The notes: a model not told the origin generated them from the sequence alone. Shown: positions 8,293-17,975, counted from the first letter of the stretch. The stretch is DNA of 64,000 bases from Pseudoxanthomonas sp. PXM02 (GCF_014851805.1 NZ_JACVAK010000001.1:868001-932000), one strand, 5' to 3'. Numbers and translations are program-made.

Positions 8293-9603
8293 ATGGCGTC
8301 CATCAGCCCCACGACTTCCACCCACGACCATGGCACCAAGGCCCATGCCGATGTCGCCCCGGGCGAAATCGCCGTCGGCGTGGTGATCGGACGCGCGTCC
8401 GAATACTTCGACTTCTTCGTCTTCGGCATCGCCTCGGCGCTGATCTTCCCGTCGGTGTTCTTCCCGTTCGTGGACCGCCTGGAAGGCACGCTGTGGTCGT
8501 TCGCGCTGTTCGCGCTGGCGTTCGTCGCGCGCCCGTTCGGCACCATGCTGTTCATGAAGATCCAGTCGCGCTGGGGCCGTGGCCTCAAGCTGACCGTGTC
8601 GCTGTTCCTGCTGGGCACCGCCACCGCGGGCATCGCGTTCCTACCGAGCTACAACACCCTGGGTGCCACAGTGATCGTGCTGTTGGCCATCCTCCGCGTC
8701 CTGCAGGGCCTGGCGCTGGGCGGTTCATGGGACGGCCTGCCGTCGCTGCTCGCGCTGAACGCGCCGAAGGAGCGCCGCGGCTGGTACGCCATGCTCGGCC
8801 AGCTGGGCGCGCCGGTCGGCTTCATCGTCGCCGCAGGCGTGTTCGCCTTCCTCTACGCCAGTCTGGAAGAAGCCGACCTGCTGACCTGGGGCTGGCGCTA
8901 TCCGTTCTTCGTCGCCTTCGCTATCAACGTGGTGGCGCTGTTCGCGCGCCTGCGCATCGTGGTGGCGGACGAGTATCAGGACAAGATGGGCGAACTGGAA
9001 CTGGAACCCACGCCGATCCGCGAGCTGTTCCAGGCCAAGGGTCGCCACGTGGTGATCGGCGCGTTCGCTGCGCTGGCGAGCTATGCGCTGTTCCACATCG
9101 TCACCATCTTCCCGTTGTCGTGGATCCTGCTGTATTCGCAGCAGTCGGTCGTCAGCTTCCTGCTGGTGCAGATCCTCGGCGCGTTCATCGCCGCGGGCGC
9201 GATCGTGGTCTCGGGCCTGATCGCCGACCGCGTCGGCCGTGCGCGCACGCTTGGCGGTTTGGCCGTCGGCATCGCGATGTTCAGCGGCTTCGCACCGACG
9301 CTGATGGAAGGCGGCCCGGTCGGCCAGGGCGCCTTCATCCTGATCGGCTTCGCCCTGCTCGGCCTGTCGTACGGCCAGGCCGCGGGCGCGGTCACCGCCA
9401 ACTTCGGTCGCCGCTACCGCTATACCGGCGCCGCGCTGACGTCCGACCTGGCGTGGCTGATCGGCGCCGGCTTCGCGCCGCTGGTGGCGCTGGGTCTGTG
9501 CGCCAACTTCGGCCTGTCGTGGCTGGGCGCCTACCTGCTGTCCGGTGCACTGGGCACGCTGATCGCGCTGGGCATCAACCGCGCCAAGAACTACAAGACC
9601 TGA
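8293..9603 (+). CDS. MFS transporter, metabolite:H+ symporter type
   Basis: A 436-residue permease with about twelve membrane helices. Motifs [41 protein letters not shown] and [19 protein letters not shown] belong to the MHS (ProP/ShiA/KgtP-like) branch of the major facilitator superfamily. I use the ATG at 8293 ([15 protein letters not shown]); an upstream in-frame start at 8203 would run through the intergenic control region. It is divergent from cyoA and shares a 150-base regulatory region, including the FNR/ANR box and an imperfect GGAC-N5-GTCC dyad at 8205-8217. The substrate is unknown; family members carry organic acids, betaines or shikimate. Placement beside cyo suggests a respiratory substrate, but this is only inference. 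Confidence 0.85.
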   Translation: MASISPTTSTHDHGTKAHADVAPGEIAVGVVIGRASEYFDFFVFGIASALIFPSVFFPFVDRLEGTLWSFALFALAFVARPFGTMLFMKIQSRWGRGLKLTVSLFLLGTATAGIAFLPSYNTLGATVIVLLAILRVLQGLALGGSWDGLPSLLALNAPKERRGWYAMLGQLGAPVGFIVAAGVFAFLYASLEEADLLTWGWRYPFFVAFAINVVALFARLRIVVADEYQDKMGELELEPTPIRELFQAKGRHVVIGAFAALASYALFHIVTIFPLSWILLYSQQSVVSFLLVQILGAFIAAGAIVVSGLIADRVGRARTLGGLAVGIAMFSGFAPTLMEGGPVGQGAFILIGFALLGLSYGQAAGAVTANFGRRYRYTGAALTSDLAWLIGAGFAPLVALGLCANFGLSWLGAYLLSGALGTLIALGINRAKNYKT

Positions 9604-9688
9604 TCGGCCGCGCCTCCGTGTTTCGCGGAGCCTGATTCCCGCACGCCGGGCGCACTACAATCGGGGCATCCCGTGCCCCGGAGTGTCC

Positions 9689-10594
9689 ATGCGCCGTCTT
9701 CCGCTGCTGCTCGCCTGCCTGCTCGCCCTGCCCGTCGCCCACGCGGCCGAACCGCCGAAGCCGCTGACGTCCAAGGAGATCCTCGACGCCTCGCCCGATG
9801 CGGACTGGCGCACACTGGATCCGGCCAACACGCTGTACATGGACGTGCCCGGCGGCCGCGTGGTGATCGAACTGGCACCGGCCTTCGCACCCGAACACGT
9901 CGCCAACATCCGCACACTGGCGCACGAAGGTTTCTGGAACGGACTGGGCATCTACCGCTCGCACGACAACTTCGTCGTGCAGTTCGGCGATGCCGATGCG
10001 GAAGACACGGCCAAGGCCAAGTCGCTCGGCACGGCGAAGACCAAACTGCCGGCCGAGTTCGCACGCAAGAGCGCCGGCGTGAACTTCACCCGCCTGCCGG
10101 ACGTTGACGGTTGGGCGCCGCAGGTGGGCTTCGTCGACGGCTTTCCCGCCGCCCGCGACCCGAAGGCCGGCGAAGCGTGGCTGACGCACTGCTATGGCGC
10201 GCTGGGCGCCGGCCGCGGCGGTCCGCCGGACAGCAGCAACGGCAGCGAGCTGTATGTGGTCACTGGGCAGTCACCGCGCCAGCTCGATCGCAACATCACC
10301 CTGGTCGGTCGCGTGGTGAAGGGCATGGAACTGCTCAGCGCAATCCCGCGCGGACCGGAGCCGATGGGCTTCTACGAGAAGGCCGAAGAACGCACGCCGA
10401 TCACCGCCATCCGCCTCGCCCGCGACGTACCGGAGAACGAGCGCGTGCCACTGCAGGTGCTGCGCACCGACTCGAAGACCTTCGCCGCCGCCACCGAAGC
10501 GCGCCGCAACCGCCGCGACGACTGGTACGTGCGTACCGCCGGCCACATCGACCTGTGCAACGTGCCGTTGCCGGTGCGCGAAGCGAAGCGTTGA
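9689..10594 (+). CDS. Cyclophilin-type peptidyl-prolyl cis-trans isomerase, exported
   Basis: A 301-residue protein with a cleavable signal peptide ([20 protein letters not shown]). The cyclophilin fold is recognisable by [45 protein letters not shown] and [32 protein letters not shown]. Family members catalyse proline isomerisation during folding in the periplasm. It is longer than the E. coli PpiA type, with an inserted stretch (about residues 105-165) and a C-terminal extension of ~60 residues, and it lacks the classical FHR active-site order, so activity may differ. The ATG at 9689 is preceded by GGAG at 9680-9683; an in-frame GTG at 9683 overlaps that site and is unlikely. It appears monocistronic and converges on the EamA gene across a REP pair. 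Confidence 0.85.
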   Translation: MRRLPLLLACLLALPVAHAAEPPKPLTSKEILDASPDADWRTLDPANTLYMDVPGGRVVIELAPAFAPEHVANIRTLAHEGFWNGLGIYRSHDNFVVQFGDADAEDTAKAKSLGTAKTKLPAEFARKSAGVNFTRLPDVDGWAPQVGFVDGFPAARDPKAGEAWLTHCYGALGAGRGGPPDSSNGSELYVVTGQSPRQLDRNITLVGRVVKGMELLSAIPRGPEPMGFYEKAEERTPITAIRLARDVPENERVPLQVLRTDSKTFAAATEARRNRRDDWYVRTAGHIDLCNVPLPVREAKR

Positions 10595-10611
10595 GTCGAT
10601 GACCTTGCTGC

Positions 10612-10675
10612 GGGAGCGACGTCAGTTGCGACGACGCTGACCTGACGACGTGATCGCGACTGACGTCGCTCCCAC
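10612..10675. repeat. REP-like inverted repeat pair
   Basis: Two near-perfect inverted arms, GGGAGCGACGTCAGTTGCGA at 10612-10631 and its complement at about 10654-10673 (one mismatch), lie between two convergent genes. The core GGAGCGACGTNAGTCGCGA is shared with the doublet at 17801-17929. Such palindromic intergenic repeats are common in Xanthomonadaceae and can act as transcript 3' ends. Confidence 0.75.
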
Positions 10676-10683
10676 AACAGTCA

Positions 10684-11580
10684 TCAAGACGCCCGCTGGC
10701 TCACCGCCACGCTGCCCAGGATCAACGCGCCTGCGGCCAGCATCGCCGGCGTGACCGGTTCGTTGAGGAACAGCCAGGCGAAGCCGGCGCCGAACAGCGG
10801 CACCAGATAGGTCACCGTCGCCGCGCGTGCCGGGCCGATGCGGTGGATCAGGCGGTAGTACAGCAGGAAGGCGTAGCCGGTGCAGACCACGCCAATGGCG
10901 ATGGCGGCGCCCCACGGCCCCGCACCAATGGATGCCGTCGGCCAATGCGTCGCTGCGAACGGAAGCACCAGCAACGCGGCGCAGCTGAGCGTGGCGGCGG
11001 CCGCGGCGGCAGGCGGAATGCCCGCGAGGTGCTTGCGCACCAGGTTCACGCCCACACCGTAAAGCAGCGCCGCAGTGGAGCCGGCGATGACTGCGCCGCC
11101 GACGCTCAGTCCGCCCGCCTTGCTGGTCGCGAGCACGACGACACCGATGAAACCAACCAGCAAAGCCAGCGAGCGGCGCAGGCCGATCTTCTGGCCGAAG
11201 AACAGGAAGCCCACCATCGCGGCGAACAGCACCGTCATCGCGTTGCAGATCGCGCCGATCGCGGCCGGTGAGCGCTGCGCGGCCCAGGCGAACAGCAGGA
11301 ACGGAATCGCCGAATTGATCGCGCCGATGATCGCCAGTTTCGGCCACATACCGGCGCGGAAATGCGCACGTTCACGCCACAGGAACGGCAGCAGGATCAG
11401 CGCGCCCAGCGCGAGCCGCACTTCGACCAGCGCGAACGGCCCGAACGGATTGGCGGCGATGCGCATGAAGAGGAACGAGCTGCCCCAGATCGCACCCAGC
11501 ACCAGCAGCTCGAGCGGCGTGCGCCAGTCGCGTTCCACCGCCTGCGGAGGGGTCACGGCCATGCTGTCTCCCAGTGCCAT
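10684..11580 (-). CDS. EamA/DMT family transporter (RhaT-like exporter)
   Basis: About 298 residues with ten predicted membrane helices in two EamA repeats (LLVLGAIWGSSFLFMRIAANPFGPFALVEVRLALGALIL in the first, IAIGVVCTGYAFLLYYRLIHRIGPARAATVTYLVPLFGAGFAW in the second). Family members export amino acids or other small metabolites. Start choice: the ATG at 11580 has GAGGA 7 bases upstream; ATGs at 11610 and 11562 are alternatives. It is divergent from a LysR gene whose start lies about 106 bases away, a classic regulator-target arrangement, so the LysR protein probably controls this transporter. The substrate is unknown. Confidence 0.87.
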   Translation of the reverse strand: MALGDSMAVTPPQAVERDWRTPLELLVLGAIWGSSFLFMRIAANPFGPFALVEVRLALGALILLPFLWRERAHFRAGMWPKLAIIGAINSAIPFLLFAWAAQRSPAAIGAICNAMTVLFAAMVGFLFFGQKIGLRRSLALLVGFIGVVVLATSKAGGLSVGGAVIAGSTAALLYGVGVNLVRKHLAGIPPAAAAAATLSCAALLVLPFAATHWPTASIGAGPWGAAIAIGVVCTGYAFLLYYRLIHRIGPARAATVTYLVPLFGAGFAWLFLNEPVTPAMLAAGALILGSVAVSQRAS

Positions 11581-11652
11581 CGCGGCGTCCTCGTTCGTGC
11601 CTGTCGCCATTCTGGCCGAACCCGTGGCGCCCACAAGCGCGTACCATGCGGC

Positions 11653-11672
11653 CAAGCCACAAATCTGGCTTG
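11653..11672. promoter_or_regulatory. Inverted repeat, candidate LysR operator
   Basis: Perfect dyad CAAGCCA-N6-TGGCTTG in the intergenic region between the divergent EamA and LysR genes, 14 bases before the LysR start codon. Its size and symmetry suit a LysR-family or autoregulatory site. No target has been shown. Confidence 0.4.
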
Positions 11673-11686
11673 TGCCTGGAGCGACC

Positions 11687-12643
11687 ATGAGCCTGCGCCC
11701 TGCCCTGCTGCCCGCCCTCGGTGTTTTCGCCGCCGCCGCGCGCCACCAGAACTTCGCCCACGCGGCCGACGAACTGCACCTGACCGCCAGCGCCGTGAGC
11801 CATCACGTGCGCAAGCTGGAGGGCCTGCTGGGCGTGGTGCTCTTCCAGCGCCACGCGCGCGGCGTGCAGCTCACCACCGAAGGCCGGCAACTGGCGGATG
11901 CGGCCAATGCGGCTCTCGGCGACATCGATGCGGTCGCCTCGCACCTTCAACTCGCCGGCAAGACCACTACGCTGCGCATCACCACGCTGCATTCGCTGGC
12001 CTATTGCTGGCTGCTGCCGCGGCTGCCGCGCTTCTGCGCGCGGCATCCGGACATCCGCCTGCACGTAGACACCGGCATCGCGCTGACGCGCTTCGACGAC
12101 GACGGCCCGGAGCTTGGCATCCGTCATGGTCCCGGCCACTGGTCGGGGCTGACCGCGCATCATCTGATGGACGACGAACTGTTCCCGGTTGCCTCGCCTG
12201 CGCTGCCAGGCCTGGATGCCGTGCAGGAGCCACGCCAGATCGCGCAGTTGCCGCTGGTCACCGATCTCGCGCTGCAGGGCTGGCGCGACTGGTTCCGGGC
12301 CGCCGGTGTACGCGGCTTGCGCCTGCCGCCGATGCACAGCTTCAACGACAGCACCGATGCGATGCGCGCCGCCGTGTACGGCGTGGGGGCGGCGTTGGCG
12401 CGCCGTCATGTGGCGCAGCCTTACCTGCAACGCTACGAACTCGTCCGCCTGCCCGGTCCCGCGCTGAAGGCCCGCTTCGCCTATTACGCGGTGCACCCCG
12501 CGCACAAGGCTCCGAGTGCTGCCGCGCAGGTGTTCATCGACTGGCTGAAGGAAGAGGCGCGCGACGAACGCACGCCCCTGCCACCGATGCCGGATGATTT
12601 CCTGGGCCGCGCGACACCACCGGCGCGCAGCGCTGCCGGTTAG
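11687..12643 (+). CDS. LysR family transcriptional regulator, GcvA-like
   Basis: A 318-residue regulator: N-terminal winged HTH (LGVFAAAARHQNFAHAADELHLTASAVSHHVRKLEGLLGVVLFQRHARGVQLT) and a periplasmic-binding-like effector domain (about 95-300). The SHHVRKLE and FxRxxRGVxLT elements resemble the GcvA/AmpR branch. The ATG at 11687 preceded by GGAGCGACC gives the full HTH. It is divergent from the EamA exporter, the likely target. Its stop codon overlaps the stop of the convergent GFA gene by three bases (12641-12643 versus 12640-12642), so the two transcripts must overlap at their 3' ends. The effector is unknown. Confidence 0.9.
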   Translation: MSLRPALLPALGVFAAAARHQNFAHAADELHLTASAVSHHVRKLEGLLGVVLFQRHARGVQLTTEGRQLADAANAALGDIDAVASHLQLAGKTTTLRITTLHSLAYCWLLPRLPRFCARHPDIRLHVDTGIALTRFDDDGPELGIRHGPGHWSGLTAHHLMDDELFPVASPALPGLDAVQEPRQIAQLPLVTDLALQGWRDWFRAAGVRGLRLPPMHSFNDSTDAMRAAVYGVGAALARRHVAQPYLQRYELVRLPGPALKARFAYYAVHPAHKAPSAAAQVFIDWLKEEARDERTPLPPMPDDFLGRATPPARSAAG

Positions 12644-12990
12644 AGCTTGGCGCCGTCGAAGGCCGTGACCTTCAGCGTGGCCAGATCGACGTCCGGCAGG
12701 CAGCGCACGTTGACGGCGGCCATCTGCGCACCGGTCGCGGGATGGGCGGCTTCACCGAACGGCGCGATGCCGCAGACGGCGCAGAAGTGATGCTGAATGT
12801 GGTGCTTGTTGAACGTGTAGGTGGACAGGTCGCCTTCCGGCGTTTTCAGCACCAGCGCCTCGCGCGGCGCGAACCACAGCAAGCCACCGCGACGGCGGCA
12901 CAACGAGCAGTTGCAGTCGACGACATCGCTGACGTCGCCTTCGACTTCGAACGCGATGCGGCCGCAGTGGCAGCTTCCTTCGTGCTTCAT
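12640..12990 (-). CDS. GFA (glutathione-dependent formaldehyde-activating-like) zinc protein
   Basis: A 116-residue CENP-V/GFA fold protein. The zinc-binding cysteines are all visible: GSCHCGRIAFEVEG, CNCSLCRRRGG and HFCAVCG. Its typical C-terminal part (PATGAQMAAVNVRCLPDVD) is present. Family members bind glutathione adducts or are of unknown activity; true Gfa activity is proven for only a few. The start at 12990 (MKHEGSCHC) is the first ATG that begins the domain; the open frame upstream has no family character. It lies back to back with the DUF885 gene and tail to tail with LysR. No operon partners are evident. Confidence 0.88.
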   Translation of the reverse strand: MKHEGSCHCGRIAFEVEGDVSDVVDCNCSLCRRRGGLLWFAPREALVLKTPEGDLSTYTFNKHHIQHHFCAVCGIAPFGEAAHPATGAQMAAVNVRCLPDVDLATLKVTAFDGAKL

Positions 12991-13103
12991 GACCGCGACT
13001 CCTGGACCGGGGGCGCCAGCGTATATCGAATGGCACGGGTCCGGGCATGACCTTCGGCCTATGCTGTCGGCTCCGCCCCATCGTGCACCGCAACAGGATT
13101 CCC

Positions 13104-14915
13104 ATGCGCAAGACCCTGCTCGCCGCCGCCCTGCTGGCCTCGCTTTCGGCCTGCCAGAAGAGCGAAGCCCCCGCACCCGCCGCCGGCACCGATGCCGCGG
13201 CCACCGCCGCCGATACGACGCAGGCCGATGCCGCCTTTGCCGACCTTTCCAAGCGCGCACTCGAAGGCTGGCTGCAGCTGTCGCCCGTCAGCGCCACGCA
13301 GATCGGTGAACACAAGTACGACGGCGAACTGGACGACCTCAGCGCCGAAGGTCGCCAGAAGAACCTCGCCTTCAGCAAGAAGACCCTCGGCGAACTGGAC
13401 GCGATGGACGTCGCCGCACTGTCGCGCGAGAACCAGGTCGACGCCGCCATCCTGCGCAACCAGTTGCAGTACGACATCTGGACAGCGGAAACGCTGCAGA
13501 GCTGGGCTTGGGATCCGCAGGTCTACAACAGCGTCGCCGGTGGCGCGATCTACGGCCTGATGGCGCGCGAATTCGCCCCGCTGCCCGAGCGCCTGAAGTC
13601 CGCGACCGCGCGCATGCAGAAGATCCCCGCGCTGCTCGCACAGGCGCGCGCGAACCTGGACCCGGCGCGCGTGCCGAAGGTGCATGCCGAGACCGTCGCC
13701 AAGCAGAACGCCGGCATCCTCAGCATCGTCGAGACCTTCATCACGCCGAACCTCAAGGACCTGCCGGAAGCCGACCGCGCACAGGCGCAGGCCGCCATCG
13801 ACGGCCTGAAGACCGCGGTGGCCGAACACCAGGCGTGGTTGGACAAGACGCTGGTGCCGAACGCGAAGGGCGACTTCCGCATCGGACAGGCGCTGTATGA
13901 CCAGAAACTGCAGTTCGCCCTGCTGTCGTCGCTGTCGCGCGCCGACATCAAGCAGCGCGCGGAAGGCGAACTCAAGCGCGTGCGCGAAGAGATGTACGGC
14001 ATCGCGCGGACCGTGCTGAAGGACAAGCCAGGTGCGCCTGCGCTGCCGGAAACGCCGACGTCGGATGAACAGCAGAAAGCCATCGAAGCCGCGCTCGAGC
14101 TGGCCTACGCCGAGCGTCCCACGCGCGACAAGGTGGTGCCGGACGCGGAAGCCGCGCTGGCGCAGGCCACCGAGTTCGTCCGCAAGCACGATCTGGTCAC
14201 GCTCCCGGATGCGCCGGTGGAAATCATCGAGATGCCGGAATTCCAGCGCGGCGTCGCGGTGGCCTACTGCGACTCGCCGGGCCCGCTCGACAAGCACCTG
14301 AAGACCTTCTACGCCGTCTCGCCGATTCCGGAAGACTGGGACCAGAAGCAGGTCGACTCGTTCCTGCGCGAATACAACAGCCGGATGATCCACCTGCTCA
14401 GCATCCACGAGGGCACGCCGGGCCACTACCTGGAAGGCTGGCACTCGGCCAAGTTCCCGTCGACGCTGCGCGCCGTGCTGCGCTCGGGCATGTTCGCCGA
14501 AGGCTGGGCGGTCTACACCGAGAAGATGATGTCCGACGCCGGCTACTTGGACAACGATCCTCTGTTCCACCTGGTGCAGATGAAGTTCTACCTGCGCTCG
14601 ATCGCCAACGCGATCCTCGACCAGGGCGTGCAGGTGGACGGCTGGACGCGCGAGCAGGCGATGGACCTGATGATGCGCCAGACCTTCCAGCAAGAGAGCG
14701 AAGCGGCGAAAAAATGGACGCGCGCGCAACTGACCTCGGCGCAACTACCCACCTACTTCGTCGGCGTGCAGGAGCACTTCGACCTGCGCAAGGCCGCCGA
14801 AGCCAAGCAGGGCGCGCAGTTCAACCTGAAGGCCTACCACGACCAGGTGCTGTCCTACGGCGCCCCGCCGGTGCGCTTCGTGCGTCAGCTGATGCTGGAC
14901 GAACCGATCAAGTGA
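13104..14915 (+). CDS. DUF885 family lipoprotein, putative zinc peptidase
   Basis: A 603-residue protein with a lipoprotein signal (MRKTLLAAALLASLSAC, lipobox LSAC) and then a disordered Ala/Pro linker. The helical DUF885 domain contains LLSIHEGTPGHYLEGWHS and FAEGWAVYTEKM. HEGTPGH (HExxxxH) followed by a Glu about 30 residues later resembles the zinc site of M32-type or gluzincin-like enzymes. It is probably a periplasmic or outer-membrane-anchored peptidase, but no substrate is known for the family. The start at 13104 is preceded by AGGA; upstream in-frame codons to 13047 are not part of the signal peptide. A rho-independent terminator follows at 15005. Confidence 0.87.
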   Translation: MRKTLLAAALLASLSACQKSEAPAPAAGTDAAATAADTTQADAAFADLSKRALEGWLQLSPVSATQIGEHKYDGELDDLSAEGRQKNLAFSKKTLGELDAMDVAALSRENQVDAAILRNQLQYDIWTAETLQSWAWDPQVYNSVAGGAIYGLMAREFAPLPERLKSATARMQKIPALLAQARANLDPARVPKVHAETVAKQNAGILSIVETFITPNLKDLPEADRAQAQAAIDGLKTAVAEHQAWLDKTLVPNAKGDFRIGQALYDQKLQFALLSSLSRADIKQRAEGELKRVREEMYGIARTVLKDKPGAPALPETPTSDEQQKAIEAALELAYAERPTRDKVVPDAEAALAQATEFVRKHDLVTLPDAPVEIIEMPEFQRGVAVAYCDSPGPLDKHLKTFYAVSPIPEDWDQKQVDSFLREYNSRMIHLLSIHEGTPGHYLEGWHSAKFPSTLRAVLRSGMFAEGWAVYTEKMMSDAGYLDNDPLFHLVQMKFYLRSIANAILDQGVQVDGWTREQAMDLMMRQTFQQESEAAKKWTRAQLTSAQLPTYFVGVQEHFDLRKAAEAKQGAQFNLKAYHDQVLSYGAPPVRFVRQLMLDEPIK

Positions 14916-14955
14916 CGTCCCGGCGCGCGCGCAGCGCGCCTTTGCCGGAACGTCA

Positions 14956-14973
14956 CCCCCGCGCAGGCGGGGG
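14956..14973. repeat. Short GC palindrome of a common Xanthomonadaceae intergenic type
   Basis: CCCCCGC-GCAG-GCGGGGG, set in GTCACCCCCGCGCAGGCGGG and followed by GGTCCAGCGACTT. I recognise this wording as an interspersed intergenic palindrome in xanthomonads. It sits between the DUF885 stop and its terminator. Copy number elsewhere cannot be judged here. Confidence 0.5.
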
Positions 14974-15004
14974 TCCAGCGACTTTCCGTTATCCAACAAT
15001 GAAG

Positions 15005-15034
15005 AGGGCAGGCGCATCGCCTGCCCTTCTTTTT
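15005..15034 (+). terminator. Rho-independent terminator after the DUF885 gene
   Basis: A perfect 10-base stem AGGGCAGGCG / CGCCTGCCCT with a CAT loop (15005-15027) is followed by TCTTTTT at 15028-15034. It terminates the plus-strand transcript; the last T belongs to the convergent rraA stop codon, so the stem can also act on that transcript although no T tract is seen in that direction. Confidence 0.85.
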
Positions 15035-15516
15035 CATGCCTCGTGCAACTCGGCGTTGGCGACCAGCACGCCATTGGCATCGGCATAGATCCAGTCGCCC
15101 GGCGTGACCGACACGCCGGCGAACGACACCGGCACGTCGACCTCGCCCAGGTCGCGCCGGTCGGTCTTCATCGGATGCGAGGCCAATGCCTGCACGCCCA
15201 GCGGCAGCGTCGCGAGCACCTCGACGTCGCGCACGCAGCCGAAGATCACGAAGCCGGACCAACCGTTCTTCACCGCGTTCCCCGCGATCAGGTCGCCCAG
15301 CAATGCGCGCCGCAGCGAACCGCCGCCGTCGACGACGATCACGCGCCCTTCGCCCGGCGTCATCGCCAACTCGCGGACGCGCGAGTTGTCGTTGAGGCAC
15401 TTCACCGTCACCGCCGGTCCGGCGAATCGCGGCTGTCCGCCGAAGCTGCGGAAGACCGGTTCGGCCACCTGCACGTCGGGGAACTGGTCGCAGAGGTCGG
15501 GCGTCGTCCAGGTCAT
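15034..15516 (-). CDS. rraA: RraA, regulator of RNase E activity A
   Basis: A 160-residue RraA-family protein. It begins [20 protein letters not shown] and contains [62 protein letters not shown] and [36 protein letters not shown], which match E. coli RraA along its whole length. RraA binds the C-terminal scaffold of RNase E and reduces its activity. Related proteins with extra residues are aldolases, but this one has the short RraA form. The start at 15516 has GGAG 7 bases upstream. It faces the DUF885 gene tail to tail and lies divergent from the DUF72 gene. Confidence 0.93.
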   Translation of the reverse strand: MTWTTPDLCDQFPDVQVAEPVFRSFGGQPRFAGPAVTVKCLNDNSRVRELAMTPGEGRVIVVDGGGSLRRALLGDLIAGNAVKNGWSGFVIFGCVRDVEVLATLPLGVQALASHPMKTDRRDLGEVDVPVSFAGVSVTPGDWIYADANGVLVANAELHEA

Positions 15517-15585
15517 GCGAGATCTCCGGCGTGGGGTGCTCGGATGGTAACGCGGTCGCGACGAGCGCCGGGCTATGCTGCCGGC

Positions 15586-16410
15586 ATGGACGATCTCTTC
15601 GCTTCGGCTCCCCCCAGCGCGACCGCCGGCATCCGCGTCGGCATCGGCGGCTGGACCTTCGCGCCCTGGCGCAGCAATTTCTACCCGGCCGGCCTGGTGC
15701 AGCGGCGCGAGCTCGAATACGCCAGCCGCCAGCTGACCGCCATCGAGATCAACGGCACCTACTACGGCGCGCAGAAGCCGGCGACCTACGCCAGCTGGCG
15801 CGACCAGGCGCCGGACGGCTTCATGTTTTCGGCCAAGGCGCCCAAGCGCATCATGCAGTCGCGCTCGCTGGCGTCGACGCAGGCGCAGGTGGACGACTTC
15901 GTTGGCGGCATCGCCGAGCTCGGTGCGAAGCTCGGCCCGCTGGTCTGGCAGTTCGAGGCAGGCCGCCGCGTCGATGCGGACGAACTCGATGCCTTCCTGT
16001 CGCTGCTGCCGCGCGAGATGGACGGACGGCTGTTGCGGCATGCGCTGGAAGTACGCGATCCCGCCGCCGTGAATGCGGAGCTGATCGATCTCGCACGCCG
16101 GCACCAGGTCGCCACGGTGTTCACCGATTCCACCGAGTATCCGTCTTTTGCCGACCTCACCGCCGACTTCGTCTACGCGCGCCTGATGCGTTCGCAGCCG
16201 ATCGACACCGGCTATCCGCCGAGCGAACTGGCGCTATGGGCAGAGCGTGCAGGCGCCTGGTCGCGGGGCGAGGACATCGCCGGCCTGCCGCACGTGGGCG
16301 GACCCGCACCGGCGCTGCCGCGGCGCGACGTGTTCGTCTACTTCATCAGCAGTGCGAAGGAACGCAATCCCGCCGCCGCGATGGACCTGATCCGCCAACT
16401 GGGTGCGTAG
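15586..16410 (+). CDS. DUF72 domain-containing protein (YecE-like)
   Basis: A 274-residue TIM-barrel-like DUF72 protein: [20 protein letters not shown] at the N-terminus, [49 protein letters not shown] and ALEVRDP. These are the usual conserved blocks of the YecE family. The biochemical role of the family is not settled; a link to DNA or RNA metabolism has been proposed on weak grounds. The start at 15586 gives the family-typical N-terminus. It is divergent from rraA (69-base gap) and convergent with the MFS gene (6-base gap). Confidence 0.88.
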   Translation: MDDLFASAPPSATAGIRVGIGGWTFAPWRSNFYPAGLVQRRELEYASRQLTAIEINGTYYGAQKPATYASWRDQAPDGFMFSAKAPKRIMQSRSLASTQAQVDDFVGGIAELGAKLGPLVWQFEAGRRVDADELDAFLSLLPREMDGRLLRHALEVRDPAAVNAELIDLARRHQVATVFTDSTEYPSFADLTADFVYARLMRSQPIDTGYPPSELALWAERAGAWSRGEDIAGLPHVGGPAPALPRRDVFVYFISSAKERNPAAAMDLIRQLGA

Positions 16411-16416
16411 CGCAGC

Positions 16417-17718
16417 TCAGTAACGCAGTGGCCGCTTCACCAGCACGTACACCGCCACGGCCACGCCGACCGCGCAGGTGAGCGCGACGTAGTGCGCAGG
16501 CGCAAGCACCCCCGCGCGCTGCGACAGCCAGCCGATCAGCGGCGGGGTCAATCCACCGAACACGGCGTACGCCACGTTGTACGAGAACGACAGGCCGGTG
16601 AAGCGCACCTCCGGCGGAAACGCCGCCACCATCAGCGCCGGCGTCACGCCGGTCACGCCGCAGCAGAAGCCGGCCAGCGCGTACCACGCGACGAACTGGT
16701 CGTGGTGGCCGGCCACGAGCGCGCCGTACAACGCATACGCCGACACGCCCAGGCCGAGCGAGCCGATCAGCAACGCGCGACCTACGCCGATCCGGTCCAC
16801 GGCCCAGCCCGCGGCGAGACAGCCGAACACCAGCGCCAGCGTCGCCAGGCTGTTGCCGCGGAACGCGGTCGCGGCATCGATGCCGAAGCCCGTCTGCACC
16901 AGCGTGGGCGTCAGCAGCACGATCACCACGATCGCCGCCGTCAGTTGCCACGAGGCCAGCATCGACAGCACCACCGCCGGCCGGTGCACGGCCAGCACCT
17001 GCTTCACCGGCAGCTGGCGCGCCAGCTGCTTGCGTTCGCGCATCTCGACGAACACCGGCGTTTCCTCCAGCCAGCGCCGCAGCCACACCGCGATGAACCC
17101 GAACACGCCGCCCAGCACGAACGGCAGCCGCCAGATACCTTCCTGCACCTCGGCCGGCGTGTAATTCGCGTTGATCCAGGCCGCCAGCAGCGAACCGATC
17201 AGGATGCCGGCCGTCAGCCCCGCGGTCAGCGTGGCGCAGGCGATGCCGACGCGGCTGCGCGGCACGTGTTCGGCGACGAACACCCACGCCCCCGGCACCT
17301 CGCCGCCCACCGCGATGCCCTGCACCAGCCGCATCACCAGCAGCAGCACCGGCGCCAGCACACCGACCTGCGCATAGGTGGGTAGCAGGCCGATCAGCAG
17401 CGTCGGCACCGACATCATGAAGACGCTGAGCGTAAACATCCGCTTGCGCCCCAGCCGGTCGCCGAAGTGCGCCATCACGATGCCACCCAGCGGCCGCGCC
17501 ACGTAGCCAGCGGCGAAGATGCCGTACACCTGCAACTGCGCCAGCCAGGGCTCGGTGCCGGGCGGGAAGAACAGCGCGCCCAGCGCCTTGGCGAAGAACA
17601 CGAACACGACGAAGTCGTAGAACTCCAGCGCCCCGCCCAGCGCGGACAGGCCCAGGGTCTTCGCATCCCGCCGGTCGAAGGGGCGTTGTGGCGGAAGCGG
17701 TGCGTCGCCGGTGCTCAT
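16417..17718 (-). CDS. MFS transporter, metabolite:H+ symporter type
   Basis: A 433-residue permease with twelve predicted helices. ALGGALEFYDFVVFVFFAKALGALFFP, GYVARPLGGIVMAHFGDRLGRKRMF and RLVQGIAVGGEVPGAWVFVAEHV are MHS-family signatures (ProP/KgtP/ShiA group). The start at 17718 (MSTGDAPLPPQRPFDRRDAK) gives the full first helix; the frame stays open far upstream only because it reads through the REP doublet. Substrate unknown. It is divergent from an EamA gene with the REP doublet in between, and its 3' end nearly touches the DUF72 gene. Confidence 0.88.
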   Translation of the reverse strand: MSTGDAPLPPQRPFDRRDAKTLGLSALGGALEFYDFVVFVFFAKALGALFFPPGTEPWLAQLQVYGIFAAGYVARPLGGIVMAHFGDRLGRKRMFTLSVFMMSVPTLLIGLLPTYAQVGVLAPVLLLVMRLVQGIAVGGEVPGAWVFVAEHVPRSRVGIACATLTAGLTAGILIGSLLAAWINANYTPAEVQEGIWRLPFVLGGVFGFIAVWLRRWLEETPVFVEMRERKQLARQLPVKQVLAVHRPAVVLSMLASWQLTAAIVVIVLLTPTLVQTGFGIDAATAFRGNSLATLALVFGCLAAGWAVDRIGVGRALLIGSLGLGVSAYALYGALVAGHHDQFVAWYALAGFCCGVTGVTPALMVAAFPPEVRFTGLSFSYNVAYAVFGGLTPPLIGWLSQRAGVLAPAHYVALTCAVGVAVAVYVLVKRPLRY

Positions 17719-17800
17719 GCGGTGATCCTGCAGGTCGGTACAGCCATGGCGCGCGACCATCGCATGGCGGACCACACGCGTCCAGCCTCTGCCCCGCTCC

Positions 17801-17929
17801 CTGTAGGAGCGACGTAAGTCGCGACCGTTCGCCTGCCGAACCGTGGAGCCCCATCGCCGGCAGCACATGCACTGCCATACCTGCCTGGTAACGGTCGGTT
17901 CGCGGTCGCGACTTACGTCGCTCCTACAG
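17801..17929. repeat. REP doublet with 26-base perfect inverted arms
   Basis: The arm at 17801-17826 (starts CTGTAGGAGCGACGTAAGTC, ends GCGACC) is repeated as its exact complement at 17904-17929. Between them is a 77-base spacer with partial inverted homology (GACCGTTCG / CGGTCGGTTCG). The outer ends carry a GTAG tetranucleotide, as in REP sequences mobilised by RAYT transposases. It lies between two divergent transporter genes. Confidence 0.85.
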
Positions 17930-17975
17930 GCGAGTCCCACGCGCCCATCGCCAGCCCCGCAACGCTTCGGCGACA

